Assembly: GCF_036785885.1 (NCBI RefSeq)
Contig: NC_092326.1
Location: 41,874,287 to 41,938,286 of the forward strand
Direction of reading: 5' to 3'
DNA length: 64,000 nt
DNA from: Coffea arabica
Taxonomy: Eukaryota; Streptophyta; Magnoliopsida; Gentianales; Rubiaceae
Shown here: positions 12,445 through 24,400 of the stretch, in pieces
How the letters are laid out: every line of letters begins with the position of its first letter
How positions within the stretch are numbered: the first letter of the stretch is position 1
Translations under genes and position numbers: made by a program
Notes under the pieces: model-generated
What the model saw: only the letters and a program-made list of their open reading frames with translations
What the model was told of the DNA's origin: nothing
Databases searched by the model: none

Positions 12445-13101
12445 CTAATTGCTTGTTGAAGCATTTTTGGAAGTGAAGTACTTCTCCATTTCTTGGGGTG
12501 TTCTTCCTGGTATTCTTCCAGCTATCAAAGCCCACCTGCTCAAGAGGGGAGAAAATTGCGAATTATTAGTAGCAACTAAAATTCCACCAACAGGAATATG
12601 TACTAGTTAAACATTTCCTTGAACTTAGAATGTACTAATACAAAGTTAACCTTGGTCCAACCAGTCTATACATTCTGGCCATAAGCATTTCTTCATCTTC
12701 TGAGAATTCTGGCTTGGACTCCCTCCTCTTGATGGTGCCCTCTACACAACAACCAAGAAAAATAATGAAGAAAGAAGAATGAAAGGTTTTTTAGCCAAAA
12801 AAAAAAAAAAAAGATGACTTAATTATAACTTATAGGGGGCTGTAAATAAGCAAAGCTGAGCTCAAACTTAATCGCTTCATTTTCTGATTTTCAAGCTCAA
12901 CCAGACACAGATTGCGTATCATTATAATCACGTTTGAGCTTGACCTTGTCGAGGGTTTATCAACATCTTCATAATACTTATGGGCAAGCAAAATCATGGG
13001 CTATGATTACTTGCCATGGACAAAAAAATTTCAATAGATGCAGTACCTTTTTCAACTTTGTCATTGCCATCAACCCTGGTGCGATGAGATCGGTCTGCCA
13101 T
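12445..13101 (-). CDS. Single-repeat R3-MYB protein (CPC/TRY/MYBx type)
   Basis: Three small exons on the minus strand (13101-13047, 12741-12651, 12535-12445), with GT-AG introns of 305 and 115 bases, join in frame to 78 residues. The protein is essentially one R3 Myb repeat (about 29-69) with the hallmark RWALIAGRIPGRT at 49-61. Such proteins lack R2 and an activation domain. They compete with R2R3-MYBs for bHLH partners and so repress epidermal cell fates or anthocyanin genes. The bHLH-contact spacing L-x2-R-x3-L-x6-L-x3-R is intact (L38, R41, L45, L52, R56), but the acidic residue usual before L38 is Met37. The third repeat Trp, usual in ...EKYW, is Phe69. The short tail TSKNASTSN resembles the anthocyanin-repressor MYBx group. 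The ATG at 13101 gives MADRSHRTRV. No exon exceeds 91 bases, so ORF searches miss it. Confidence 0.88.
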
Positions 13102-13615
13102 TCTGGGCTACTAATAGCAGTAGTACAGCAGAGCAGGAATGAAATGGCCAGATTCAATGTCCACTATTTAGTACAGTAATATTTATGCTTTGGATAATGT
13201 GTAGTTTATGCTGCATGGCCTATTGATATACTCACCAGAGTACAGACTTACAGGTAGAAGAAGTCTAACGTACAAGACTGGTAGCTCTCATACTTGGTAG
13301 TTTGTTGAAATCGTTTTCCGCCTATATACAAACAAGTAAATCATCCAAATGCAAATTCCAAATCCAGCAACCCCAGTCATTATAGTACTATTATATATAT
13401 TTTCCTTGTGTAGTTTAATGATTCTGTACATTATTGCTCAACGAGTTTTGATTTAATAATCAAACTACACACACACATATCAGAAGAAGATGAACAGAAC
13501 CAAACGGAAGAAGGTGAAAGAGCAGCCATCAAAACAGTACATTATTGCCGAAAACTGTTGCTTGGAAATAATTCCTCTATTAAATCAATCCCTAAAATCC
13601 TTACCACAACAGAAG
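13102..13615 (-). promoter_or_regulatory. Upstream region of the R3-MYB gene
   Basis: About 500 bases between the MYB start codon and the hAT element at 13624. It is AT-rich with a TATATATA-containing stretch near 13390-13402. The 108-residue reading frame that starts at 13490 runs into the hAT element and is not a gene. Confidence 0.3.
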
Positions 13616-13623
13616 CATAAATA

Positions 13624-14147
13624 TAGGGCTGTCAACGGGCCGGGTCCGGGCCGGAATTCATTATTCCGGACCCGGACCCGAATTACTATGCCGGATCCGG
13701 ATCCGACTCATTTACCCGACGGGTCTTTTATTCTATGTTCCGGATCCGGATCTGGCGGGTCCCTGATCCGGATCCGGGTCTACCCAAACAAATTTACCAA
13801 AATTTATAATTTTTAATAAAAATGAGAAAAAAATATATTTGTAAACTAATTTCTAACTAATGCAAAGAAAAAACCAAATAAGAAAAGAAATCAAATTAAT
13901 TTTATTAAAATACATCACCCTAATCAAATTATATTGATAAATATATATTTTTTAAATTATTAATTCATTTATATCCGGATCCGAGTCTAATACGGGTCGG
14001 AATACTATATTCCGTATCCGACCCGTTTTTTTGTTTGACAAAACGGATCCGGATCCGGGAAACGGAATTAAATCCCTACCCATACCCACAATAATTTCAC
14101 GAATCCGATCCGGATCCGGGTCTAGACCCGACCCGTTGACAGGCCTA
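13624..14147. mobile_element. hAT-type MITE with GGATCCGG subterminal repeats
   Basis: The left end is TAGGGCTGTCAACGGGCCGG and the reversed right end is TAGGCCTGTCAACGGGTCGG, an imperfect TIR of ~20 bases. The flanking 8 bases are CATAAATA (13616-13623) and CATAAACA (14148-14155), a hAT-size target duplication with one mismatch. Both subterminal zones are dense in GGATCCGG/CCGGATCC palindromes, the likely transposase-binding repeats, and the ~170-bp centre is very AT-rich. Non-autonomous, 524 bp. Confidence 0.83.
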
Positions 14148-14236
14148 CATAAACACTAGCAGACAAGGCAATGCACCGAATGACTTGCAAACAAAAATCA
14201 GAGAATTATAATGGCTTGTACCCAATGCTTCAATCA

Positions 14237-16113
14237 GGAAAAATACCGGTTTTCGTCCCCAAACTTTGGACACAAGACACATTTCGTCCCTCATCTTTCG
14301 GGCATGACACATCTGGTGTCTGAATTAAGAATTTTAGACCAAATGTTATCCTCAAACGGCAATTTATCCACCATTTAACGAAACCGGTCACGTGAGATTC
14401 ACGTACCGTTAAAGCTTCTGTCCGAAAGAACCCAGGTGGAAAAGGACGTTGTCTCCACTTTCCTTGTCCAAAACCGAATCTGAGCTCACTCTCTCTCTAC
14501 AAGTTCACTTTCCCCTTTCCCTTGCCTTTCACTTTCCCTTTTCCTTTCACTTCAACGACTTCCTCTGCAAATTTTCAAGCCTAAGCTCAAGCTCCATCTG
14601 AAAATTCTGCCGAGAGCAAATACCCTCTTCCAAATCAAATTCTGCCAAGAAATAAAGTAGAAACTTGCATAAAACAACACCCAGCATTGTGGCTGTATTT
14701 CCCTAAAATGAGATCTAGAAATCTTGAGTCGTCATCGTCATCGTCATTAAACAGCATTGTTAAGGTTTTATAAATGACTGTTTTAGTTCTTGGATTACAC
14801 CTTACCTCCAAAATTTGGGAATTTACCCAAATTTTCCATTTTCTAATATTCCTACAAATATGCAAAATTATGCATATCCCTCAAATCTACCCAATATTAA
14901 TGTTTTGTTAAACTCTAAATAACAAAAATATGAAATATAATATTTAAATATATTTTAATACACACAAGTTGGACGGGTAACTAGTGTGTCAGAGAGTTGC
15001 CATAATCTCCTTAAACCCGCATGCGGGTTTAAAGAGTATTCGGATATTCTCATATGCACCTATGCAAATCGAACCAACCGGATATCTTATCCGTATCCCA
15101 TTTTTTTAAATAAAAATCTTATAAATTTGAAAAATAAAATCAAATTTAGATGTATTAGGGTTTTAAAAATATTATATAAGTGATAAAAATTTTATAAATT
15201 GTAAAAATAAAATCAAATTTAAATAATTAAATGTTATATTTGCATAAGGAATAATACAATAATCATAATAATGATAATACAATAATATTGGTGTAATAAA
15301 ACTGCCATTAATTTAAATATTTACTTATAATGCCCAAAGAGCCTAATTACCAATTTTTTCTTCTTGCGCTCATATATAACATTAACCCGCATGCGAGCTA
15401 ACCTTGAAATAGAAAAAACACAGAATCCCGCTTGCGGGTTTCAACGTTATTATGCAGGCGGAATTTTGAGGGATATGCATAATTTTGCATATTTGTAGGA
15501 ATATTAGAAAATGGAAAATTTGGGTAAATTCCCAAATTTTGGAGGTAAGGTGTAATCCAAGAACTAAAACAGTCATTTATAAAACCTTAACAATGCTGTT
15601 TAATGACGATGACGATGACGACTCAAGATTTCTAGATCTCATTTTAGGGAAATACAGCCACAATGCTGGGTGTTGCTTTATGCAAGTTTCTACTTTATTT
15701 CTTGGCAGAATTTGATTTGGAAGAGGGGATTTGCTCTCGGCAGAATTTTCAGATGGAGCTTGAGCTTAGGCTTGGAAATTTGCAGAGGAAGTCGTTGAAG
15801 TGAAAGGAAAAGGGAAAGTGAAAGGCAAGGGAAAGGGGAAAGTGAGCTTGTAGAGAGAGAGTGAGCTCAGATTCGGTTTTGGACAAGGAAAGTGGAGACA
15901 ACGTCCTTTTCCACCTGGGTTCTTTCGGGCAGAAGCTTTAACGGTACGTGAATCTCACGTGACCGGTTTCGTTAAATGGTGGATAAATTGCCGTTTGAGG
16001 ATAACATTTGGTCTAAAATTCTTAATTCAGACACCAGATGTGTCATGCCCGAAAGATGAGGGACGAAATGTGTCTTGTGTCCAAAGTTTGGGGACGAAAA
16101 CCGGTATTTTTCC
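14237..16113. mobile_element. MULE-type foldback element with 649-bp inverted arms
   Basis: Arms 14237-14885 and 15465-16113 have equal length (649 bases) and are nearly identical inverted copies. The terminal sequence is GGAAAAATACCGGTTTTCGT. Perfect 9-bp direct repeats CTTCAATCA flank the element (14228-14236 and 16114-16122), the duplication size of Mutator-like transposases. The 579-bp spacer is AT-rich with several CCCGCATGCGGG-like palindromes and no coding capacity. The same 76-residue frame appears in both arms only because the arms are copies. The element is non-autonomous. If read through, its transcript would form a very long hairpin. Confidence 0.88.
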
Positions 16114-16122
16114 CTTCAATCA

Positions 16123-16473
16123 TTATCCAAATATATATTCTCGAAGCGTTCCGAAGCTAACTCTGACCCTAAATGTCTAAACCAACTCTAGAAATTTGGA
16201 CTTGTTGTTTGATATAATTATAATTTAGGACTTCTTGCGCCATTTCAATGTTGTTTAAGATTTTGACATGGGAATTATAAACATATTGTTTTAGTTTTGA
16301 CCTTTTTTTGTTTTCAATTGGAAGACGAGAGGAAATTCAAAATTTTTGATTAATTACTTATAAAGTCTTGGATATTATTGAATTACCAGTTATTCGATCG
16401 CAAACTAATTATGAACATCTAATTTACGAAATCTAAATTTAGATGGTAATAAAAAATTGAAAATTTTTATTCC
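16123..16473. other. Intergenic spacer between two foldback elements
   Basis: AT-rich single-copy-looking sequence. Nothing recognisable in it. Confidence 0.4.
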
Positions 16474-16488
16474 AATTCATGATTATTG

Positions 16489-17462
16489 TCCTTCAAAAAA
16501 AATGAAAAAATCGTTCAAAACATCCCTTATATTTTACAAAATGACTTTTTTCATCTCTAACTTTTAAAAGTGTAATTTTATGTCCCTTACAAATTTATAT
16601 TGGTCAAATTTAGTCCCTACTTAAGTTTTCGATTAATTTTTTGTCTGGAATCCACCACACGCCTTGCATGTGATCATTTTTTAGGAGCAAAATTGTCAAA
16701 TCAAATTTCACATAATTCGATTTTTTCGTCTCTTACATTTTACAAAATAAATTTTTTCGTCCCTCACATTTCAAAAAAATATATTTTTCCATCCCTCACA
16801 TTTTACAAAATGAATTTTTTGTCGCACACATTTCAAAAAGTGAATTTTTCCGCCCCTCATATTTCACAAAATGAATTTTTTTATCGCTCATTGATCATGT
16901 GTTCAAATAGGGTTTTTTTCAAACCCATGTATATATTTTTTTGATTTCACCTGAACAATACAAATAACATGTAATATATCTGTATTTGATTTCATCTACA
17001 ACAACAATTAGTTTATTCAAGTGAAATTAAATAGAGATACTTTACATGCTATTCGCATTGTTCAGGTGAAATCAAATAGACATATACATGAGCTTTCAAA
17101 AATAAGAAGAGACTATCGTATACATAATTAACGAGGGATGAAAATTTTCATTTTTGTAAAATGTGAGAGATGAAAAAATTCATTTTGTGAAAATATAAGG
17201 AATGAAAGAATTCATTTTGTGAAATGTAAAGAATTATGGATCAGATTATGTGAAATATATTTGACAATTTTACTCCTAAAAAATGATCACCTGCAAGACA
17301 CATAGTGAATTCCGATAAAAAAAATTGGTCGAAAATCTAAGTAGGGACCAAAGTTGATCAATGTGAATTTGTAAGGAACACAAGATTATACTTTTAAAAG
17401 TGATGGATAAAAAAATTATTTTGTAAAATATGAGGGATGTTTTGAACGATTTTTCTAAAAAA
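16489..17462. mobile_element. Palindromic foldback element, family uncertain
   Basis: The left half contains, in order, ATCGTTCAAAACATCCCT, GTCCCTACTTAAGTTTTCGA and GATCATTTTTTAGGAGCAAA. The right half has their reverse complements in mirrored order, ending AGGGATGTTTTGAACGAT. The whole ~970 bp is therefore an imperfect palindrome centred near 16.98 kb. Inside each arm, ATTTTACAAAATGAATTTTT-like units of about 40 bases repeat. A 15-bp direct repeat AATTCATGATTATTG flanks it (16474-16488 and 17463-17477). That is longer than a standard MULE or hAT duplication, so the true ends may lie a few bases inside or outside. Confidence 0.65.
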
Positions 17463-17477
17463 AATTCATGATTATTG

Positions 17478-18421
17478 ATATATCAACACCCTAATAGCCG
17501 ACTTCACATCATAGAACTGGGTCACTCACTCTTGGTCCAAAAGAGACGTCAAAGGTACATAGCAAAGAGCCTTGGGTTAGAGGCAGCTATTTGGGTTGGG
17601 TTCTTTGAAGCTTTGTTTCGTTTTTTCGGGTATAGTTGGATCTTGTTGTTTGGGCCCCCAAAACAAGCAAAATCGCTGAGCTTTAGCGACGCTTCTACTT
17701 GAAAAACGCCTCCCAAAGTAAAACAGGGACACGACCCGACAACCCCTTCCGGTTCCGGGTGTAGTTTTCCTCCTCCATCAGTCCATCTCCATTTGGGTTT
17801 TCTTCAGACTCAGTTGCTTCTCCAGGTACTCCTTTCCTCGCCTTCTCTTATCTGATTGTAAATTTGCCTGTTTGTATTATCAAGCCTGGTTTTTTTAATC
17901 ATCTTGGTTTGATTTTAATTATCGGGTTTAAATTCTGGTTATCTTTGGCCCTTCATGCAAGGTTGAAGAAAAAAGGGGCTGAAAAAGGGATTAAATAGCA
18001 AAATGCTTAGAAAACTTGAGAACGAATTGGATTGTGATAAATTTTTTTGGCTTTGTTGAATAAGCTATGGTACAATTTCAGGATCAGTGGGGGGGAATTT
18101 TGGTGATCATGCATCCTTTGCACTGCCCTTCTTTTTTTATGCTTGTAAAGTTGTGGTGCTCAGCTGAAAGCCAGAGAAGCAAAATGGAAGCTTTATTAGC
18201 ATTGGAATTTTATTGGCTCATTTTTCTTCTGGTTGGAAGTTTTAGTTTTCATTAACTTTGGTTCATACAAATACAAGCTCAACTGTCTACTGATTAGATT
18301 GGTTGTAAATTGCATAGGAGGCAAAGTGGATATCTCTGTGTGTGAAATTGTGCCCCAAGTCGTGAACTTATGTTCAGGGTAGGTTGCATTTGAAATATGC
18401 CTTACTATTTATGGTTGAATT
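17478..18421 (+). promoter_or_regulatory. Promoter and 5' UTR (with likely intron) of the GON4-like gene
   Basis: A likely transcript start region lies before a pyrimidine-rich leader at about 17740-17826 that ends in TTCTCCAG|GTACTCC, a good donor site. A candidate acceptor TTGCATAG|GAGGC is at about 18317. A leader intron is inferred, not proven. The ATG at 18422 is preceded in frame by TGA at 18416-18418. Confidence 0.5.
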
Positions 18422-21400
18422 ATGCTACCACGGGAAGTTGAGGACCCCAATGGGCATGGTACAATTCCTGCCTGTGCCAGCGTAGACAAATGTGGTGAAT
18501 ATCCAATGGAAAAAGAGGTCAATGAGAACAAGGGCGATACTGCAGATGGTGTTGGTAACAGAAATGAGGTTGAGGATGGATATGAAGATGAAGATGAGGA
18601 AGAGGATGTAGATTTCAATCCTTTATTAAAGGATTCTCCTTCTCAAGAAGCTTCTTCAAGCTTGAGCTCTGAAAATGAAGGTTTGGATGCTGATGTTATG
18701 GATAGTAGGGAAAATGCTTCTGCATCTGTAGCTACTGATTCCACAGCAAAGCTTCCCAGTCCAGTGCAGGACTGTCCTGTGGGAGACACTGACCCAGGTG
18801 AAGAGGTTGTGACACAGACTGAAACTTCTACTGCAGGAGAATGTAAAAAAGGCTCTGAAATTGGGTCCCTGCATGAAAAGAGTGAAGGATCAGGCAGCCG
18901 GATGTTTGTTGATGGTGATTTGGTGGCTGGGGAGTTCAGCCCTGCTGTACATTCCGGGAAGCCTGTAATAAATATGGACGATGAGGATGCAATTTGCATG
19001 CGCACAAGAGCTCGATACTCACTTGCTAGCTTTACACTTGATGAATTGGAGACTTTTCTTCAAGAAACAGATGATGATGATGACCTTCAAAATGTTGATG
19101 ATGAAGAAGAGTACAAGAAATTTCTTGCTGCTGTTCTACTTGGTGGGGATGGGGACCCTCAAAGTGCACAAGAGAATGACAATGTTGATGATGAAGATGA
19201 AGAAAATGATGCAGACTTTGAGCTTGAAATTGAAGAGGCACTTGAGAGTGACATTGATGAGGATGCAAGGGATGAGATTCAAGAAGAGGTTTATGATGTT
19301 GCTGGTCGCCGACCCAAGACTAGGCAAAATAGACGCAAGAAAGCTTCTGTTGAAGGCAACAAGAAGCTTTTGGGCCAGTCGAAGAGGCCATTACGCCCGC
19401 TCTTACCAAGTGCACCTCTAGCACAACGTCTGCCCTTTTCAACTCTGGATGGGAAAAGCTTCATAATGAACCATGCTGCAGATTTTCCTCCTTCAACAAC
19501 TGATGGATCTATAAATGGATTTTCTCCACATCAGATTGGGCAATTGCATTGTCTGATCCATGAACACATGCAGCTTCTTGTTCAGGTATTTTCCATTTGT
19601 GTACTTGAGCCTTCTCGACGGCACATAGCTGCCAAAGTTCAGGAATTGATTAAAGAGATACTTCATGTACGTGATCATGTGTTAGCGTGGAGAAGATTAC
19701 CATATCCTAGTTTCTGCTTCTTTCCTCCTCACATTCATCCATCAGTGCCAAATGAAGCACCCAGAATTTCCCCAGTGCCATGCATTGATGAATCTTCTTC
19801 TGTTGTTGACGTTTGGAGAAGCTGTCCTTCAGGGAATAACATGGTACCGCCTGATATCATCTCTGCTTCAAAAGGAAGACGTGAGTCTCTTCGTGATGGC
19901 CATGGTCCCGAGGGTTCCTTCTGGATGCCATACATAAATGGTCCAGTATTGTCTGTAATGGATGTAGCTCCACTCAGATTAGTTGGGAACTTTGTGGATG
20001 ATGTTTCTGCTGGTATGTTATTCAAGACAAAACTATAAGCTATATCTTTTCACATTATGCATGTTTAGTCATGGAGGCATGATGCTTCCTCGTATATTTG
20101 GAACATTCTGGTTTATCTGTTATTGATCTTTAACTCATACAGTGGTGCAGGAATATCATAGACGCCAAGTGGGACTTACGTGTGATACTCGCTCAGAAAG
20201 GGAACCGTTATTCCCTTTAAGCTGTTTCCCTGCTTCTGAACCATGTGATCAAATTTTGAGAGGTGCTGATTCTCCAACTTTGAGTGTGGCACATTTGTCA
20301 CCTAAAAGTGATCGAACACCTAAGAAGACAATGGCATCTGCCCTGGTTGAAAGGGCCAAAAAGCAATCAGTTGCTCTAGTTCCAAAGGAGATTGCTGAGA
20401 TAGCTCAGAGATTTTATCCCTTGTTTAATCCTGCCCTTTACCCTCATAAGCCACCCCCTGCCCCTCTTGCAAACCGTGTACTTTTCACCGAGGCAGAGGA
20501 TGAGTGAGTTGTATGCTTTTCATTACTTTTGCTAATTTATCATGTTAATTTTTTATATGTTGGAATGCTTTAAAGTTCATGTCATTGGCTATGACTCATA
20601 GTTCAATTTCCATTTGTCATTTTTTGGTTTCTTTTTTTAATCATTCAGCTAGAAATGCCTTTTGCCTACTATTGACTTGTAACATACCGCATTGTTTCCC
20701 AATGCTTTCCTGTTTTCAATTGTCTTTGTGAAGATAAGGTTATTGAAAGTCAACCATGGTTAACTATAGTACGTGGTTTTGTTAGAATTTAGCATTTGAT
20801 CAAGTTCTAAAGTTAGAGTATTATTGTTATTTGCTGATTATCTGCATTTTCATACTCATGCAATTTTGCTTCTGTTATCTTCTGCAACTGAAAAGCGTTA
20901 GAACTTTATTTTCTTGTAATATCTCAAATGCAGATTATTAGCATTGGGGTTAATGGAATATAATACAGACTGGAAAGCAATTCAGCAGCGCTTTCTTCCT
21001 TGCAAATCTAAGCATCAGGTGATTTATTTTTGGACAAGGCAGTGGCAAGAATACGTTATGCCTTTTTTCCCCCACCAAACAGAACAATTATCCCTCTCTG
21101 TGAAATGGCATCACATCTTGGTTCTGATTGTTGCATTGTCTCGGTAAAGTAGTTGTGTTTAAGTGGTAATTCTATAAAATTTTTGACAGATTTTTGTAAG
21201 GCAGAAGAATCGTTCGTCCTCTAAAGCACCTGAAAATCCAATAAAGGTATGTTTACACTTGTTTGGTTCACAACTTGAAGCTCTATTCGACTAATCTGCT
21301 GCTGCTGTGGTCCATCTTCATTGATTATAATATTACTAGAGTATTCTTAAACAAGTGGTAGAATTAAGTTCTGGTTCATTTCTTCTTTTTTGCTGTAAAT

Positions 21401-24400
21401 AAACCTCTGGCTCAGGAGTTGGATCTAGTTACTTAATGCTTCCAGGAAATGTCTGTTGTAAGCACCGCTTTTCCTCCTCCAACAACTACCCTTTGAAAAA
21501 GAGAAAAAGAAAATCATAGTTATTGAACAAATCTAAGGGCATCAGGATCATAAAATTGTCTCCAACATACCAAACAGTGCAGGATAGATGTTATAGCACG
21601 GAGAGGAACTTTAATATCATCATCATTTAGATCTTGCAATGATTTATTTAACATTATGAAAAAAAAAAAAAAAAGAATCCCTCTTCAAATAACTTCCTCA
21701 GCATGGCACACTCCTATTAAGACGAAACCTTCTTAGTTGGTCTTGTTTCTGGTTAATTTGGGTCCAATATAAGCAAGCCATTACAGCCAATGCTGTGTTC
21801 AAAGAAAATTTCTATTTTCTAAAATGGAGATGTAAAAATTCTCCAAGAATTCCTTCCAGTCAAGATATAAATAAGATAATTGACATCTGTGTATATGCAA
21901 GAGCATTTTACATAAGGCGCTTTCCATAAGATTAAAGAAAACCTTAAAATAATAAAGCATCTTTAGATACTCCAGTGTTTATTTGATAAGTTCATCAACT
22001 TGAGTTCATCTATATCAAGAAAATCGTAGTTTGCCTGTTAGCAAATTGATAAGCCATCATCTTGGTTAAGCTGGATTTCGTTATCTTATTGGAATTTTGG
22101 TGCTGAGAATTTGTACTTAGTATGCTTCATGATGAAATTCCAAATTTTGGGATTATGTAGGCAGTTCGAAGGATGAAAAATTCTCCCTTGACAGCTGACG
22201 AAATAGCACGCATAGAAGAGGTAACTATGTAATAGCTGAATATAATTCATAGGCATCCTTTCTATTTATTGATTATGTAGGGGCTGACGTATTTAAACTG
22301 ATTGGATGTCTATTGACTAATGATACTATGTATAGGGGTTGAAGATATTTAAACTTGATTGGATGTCCATATGGAAGTTTTTTGTTCCTTATAGAGATCC
22401 ATCCTTGCTACCTCGGCAATGGCGTATTGCTAATGGAACTCAAAAGTCATATAAATGTGACGCAACTAAAAATGCAAAGCGGCAGCTATATGAAAGAAAC
22501 AGGAGAGCAAGCAAACCTGCAGCTTTGCCCAACTGGCAGACTTCACCAGAGAAAGAGGTAAGCTTTCATCTTTCAAATGGTATGTGTTGCACACTTACTA
22601 TGCACCCCCCCCCCCCCCCTCCTTCTTTCCTTTTCAAAAGAACCCATTAACAGGTGAATAATTGCTACATAAACAATATATTCTATATCAGTGCCTTATC
22701 GCTTTCAGCTAATTTTACTATTTTTATTTTTGTTTCAATTATCTTGGCTTGTGTTAAATATATAATGCCTAATCAGGTACACGTGAAAATTTAAAAAAGG
22801 ATAAACAAAGGAGGGAATTGTTTTTTTTTTTTTGGGGTTCAATTTTGTTGTGTTGTTCAGTGGTGTATGTCAATGTCAAATGTGTGCTTGCATAACCATG
22901 TTTGCATAACTTCTATGAGCTCTCGTTAGAAGCAAACCCACTGCAATAAGGTTTTTGCAGATTTGGAGCCTGGGAAGGGGCAGATTGTCCCATTCTTTGA
23001 TTGTAATTGGAGAGATGACCCCACGCTGCAAGCCTATGCGAAGTGGTAGTGCAAGCTAATCTTGGCCCTTGTGCTTTTCCTTCCCTATAAGGTCTTATCT
23101 TTTAGTTTAGCAGGATTTCAATGGCATTGTGTCCCTCCCCCCCCAACCCACCCACCCACCCACAACAAACAAACAAAAAAAAAGAAAAGAAAAACCTTTT
23201 CTCTCCTTAAAAGCCCAAAAATACAGGAAAATGAAGAAAAAAAATTGAGAGCATTAAGCCTGGTGGAGAGACATTTTGTTATTATATCTCATGAATGATA
23301 ATTAGTTTGCTTGTTTGCAAACTTTGTGCACAGAGACTGAGTTGCAGTTCTTTGGCTTGAGTGAAATTTGTTGATTAGCATCTTGGGTATCATATTGTTT
23401 TAGATTTTAATAACTGGCCTTGGCTTTTTGTCTCTCTCTTGACTTGTGGCTTTGGGATTACCAGACACAACCGAAGAGCTCTTTTGATCAACTATGTGTC
23501 TCTACTTATTTGAATTCATAATTTACAGGATAATAGCACGGATAAAGTTTGTGTAGACAAAAATAATGTACGTAATCAGATGGACAGAGAAGAGGAATCT
23601 TATGTTCATGAGGCATTTTTGGCAGATTGGGGACCAGGTACCTCCAATCTTGCTTCCAGTTTTCCCAACTCACAGCAGCAGGAGAAGTCCCCTCTGCAAC
23701 CACCATTGCAGGAGGGCTCCCAAGTCAGTGAACAACTGCATAGGAGTGGGTCAGAAGGTGCCCAAGCCCCTATCTTCAATGAATTTCCAGCCGCTGTAAG
23801 GTACTTCAGGCTTCTGCACCATTATCATTTCATCTCTTTCATTAGTTTTTCTGAAATCAATTTGGATATTTGACAATGTAATTCACACTGTTATCTTGGA
23901 CATTCATTTAAATGCTCAGCTAATGCTTTTGATTTAACTTTAAGGTCATCTAGCTCTCAAGTATGTGGCAGACCCTATCGTGCACGTAGAGTTAATAATG
24001 CCCGTCTAGTGAAATTAGCTCCAGACCTGCCTCCTGTAAATCTTCCACCCTCTGTCCGTGTGATGTCACAGTCTGCTTTTAAGAGCTATCAGGGTGGAGC
24101 AACTGTGCAGCCTTCAAGTGCCAATTCTTCTGTTATAGGTCCTGGAGCAGAAGCTGGAGTTGGGAAAGTGGTTAAGCATACTGCAAATTCAGGAGTTTGT
24201 AATTCAGCAAAAGCAGGACAAATTACAATAAGCCCTGTGAACGCCAACACTAGTAATCGGCAGCCTCGAGATTCTCTAATCATCAGGAATAAGGATGCTT
24301 CTGAAGAAAGAGATGAGTCTGATCTTCAGATGCATCCTTTACTGTTTCAGGCCCCTGAAAACAGTCATTTTCCATATTATCCATTGTACTCTAGTGCAAG

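Noticed and set aside
14635-15715. Two identical 76-residue reading frames (14635-14865 minus, 15485-15715 plus).
   Set aside because: They are the same sequence in the two inverted arms of the foldback element, with no known domain. Duplication of a TIR, not a gene pair.
18643-19327. Overlapping frames on both strands across the acidic part of the GON4-like gene.
   Set aside because: GAT/GAA-rich codons create open frames on all strands. The plus-strand frame alone splices in phase to conserved domains.
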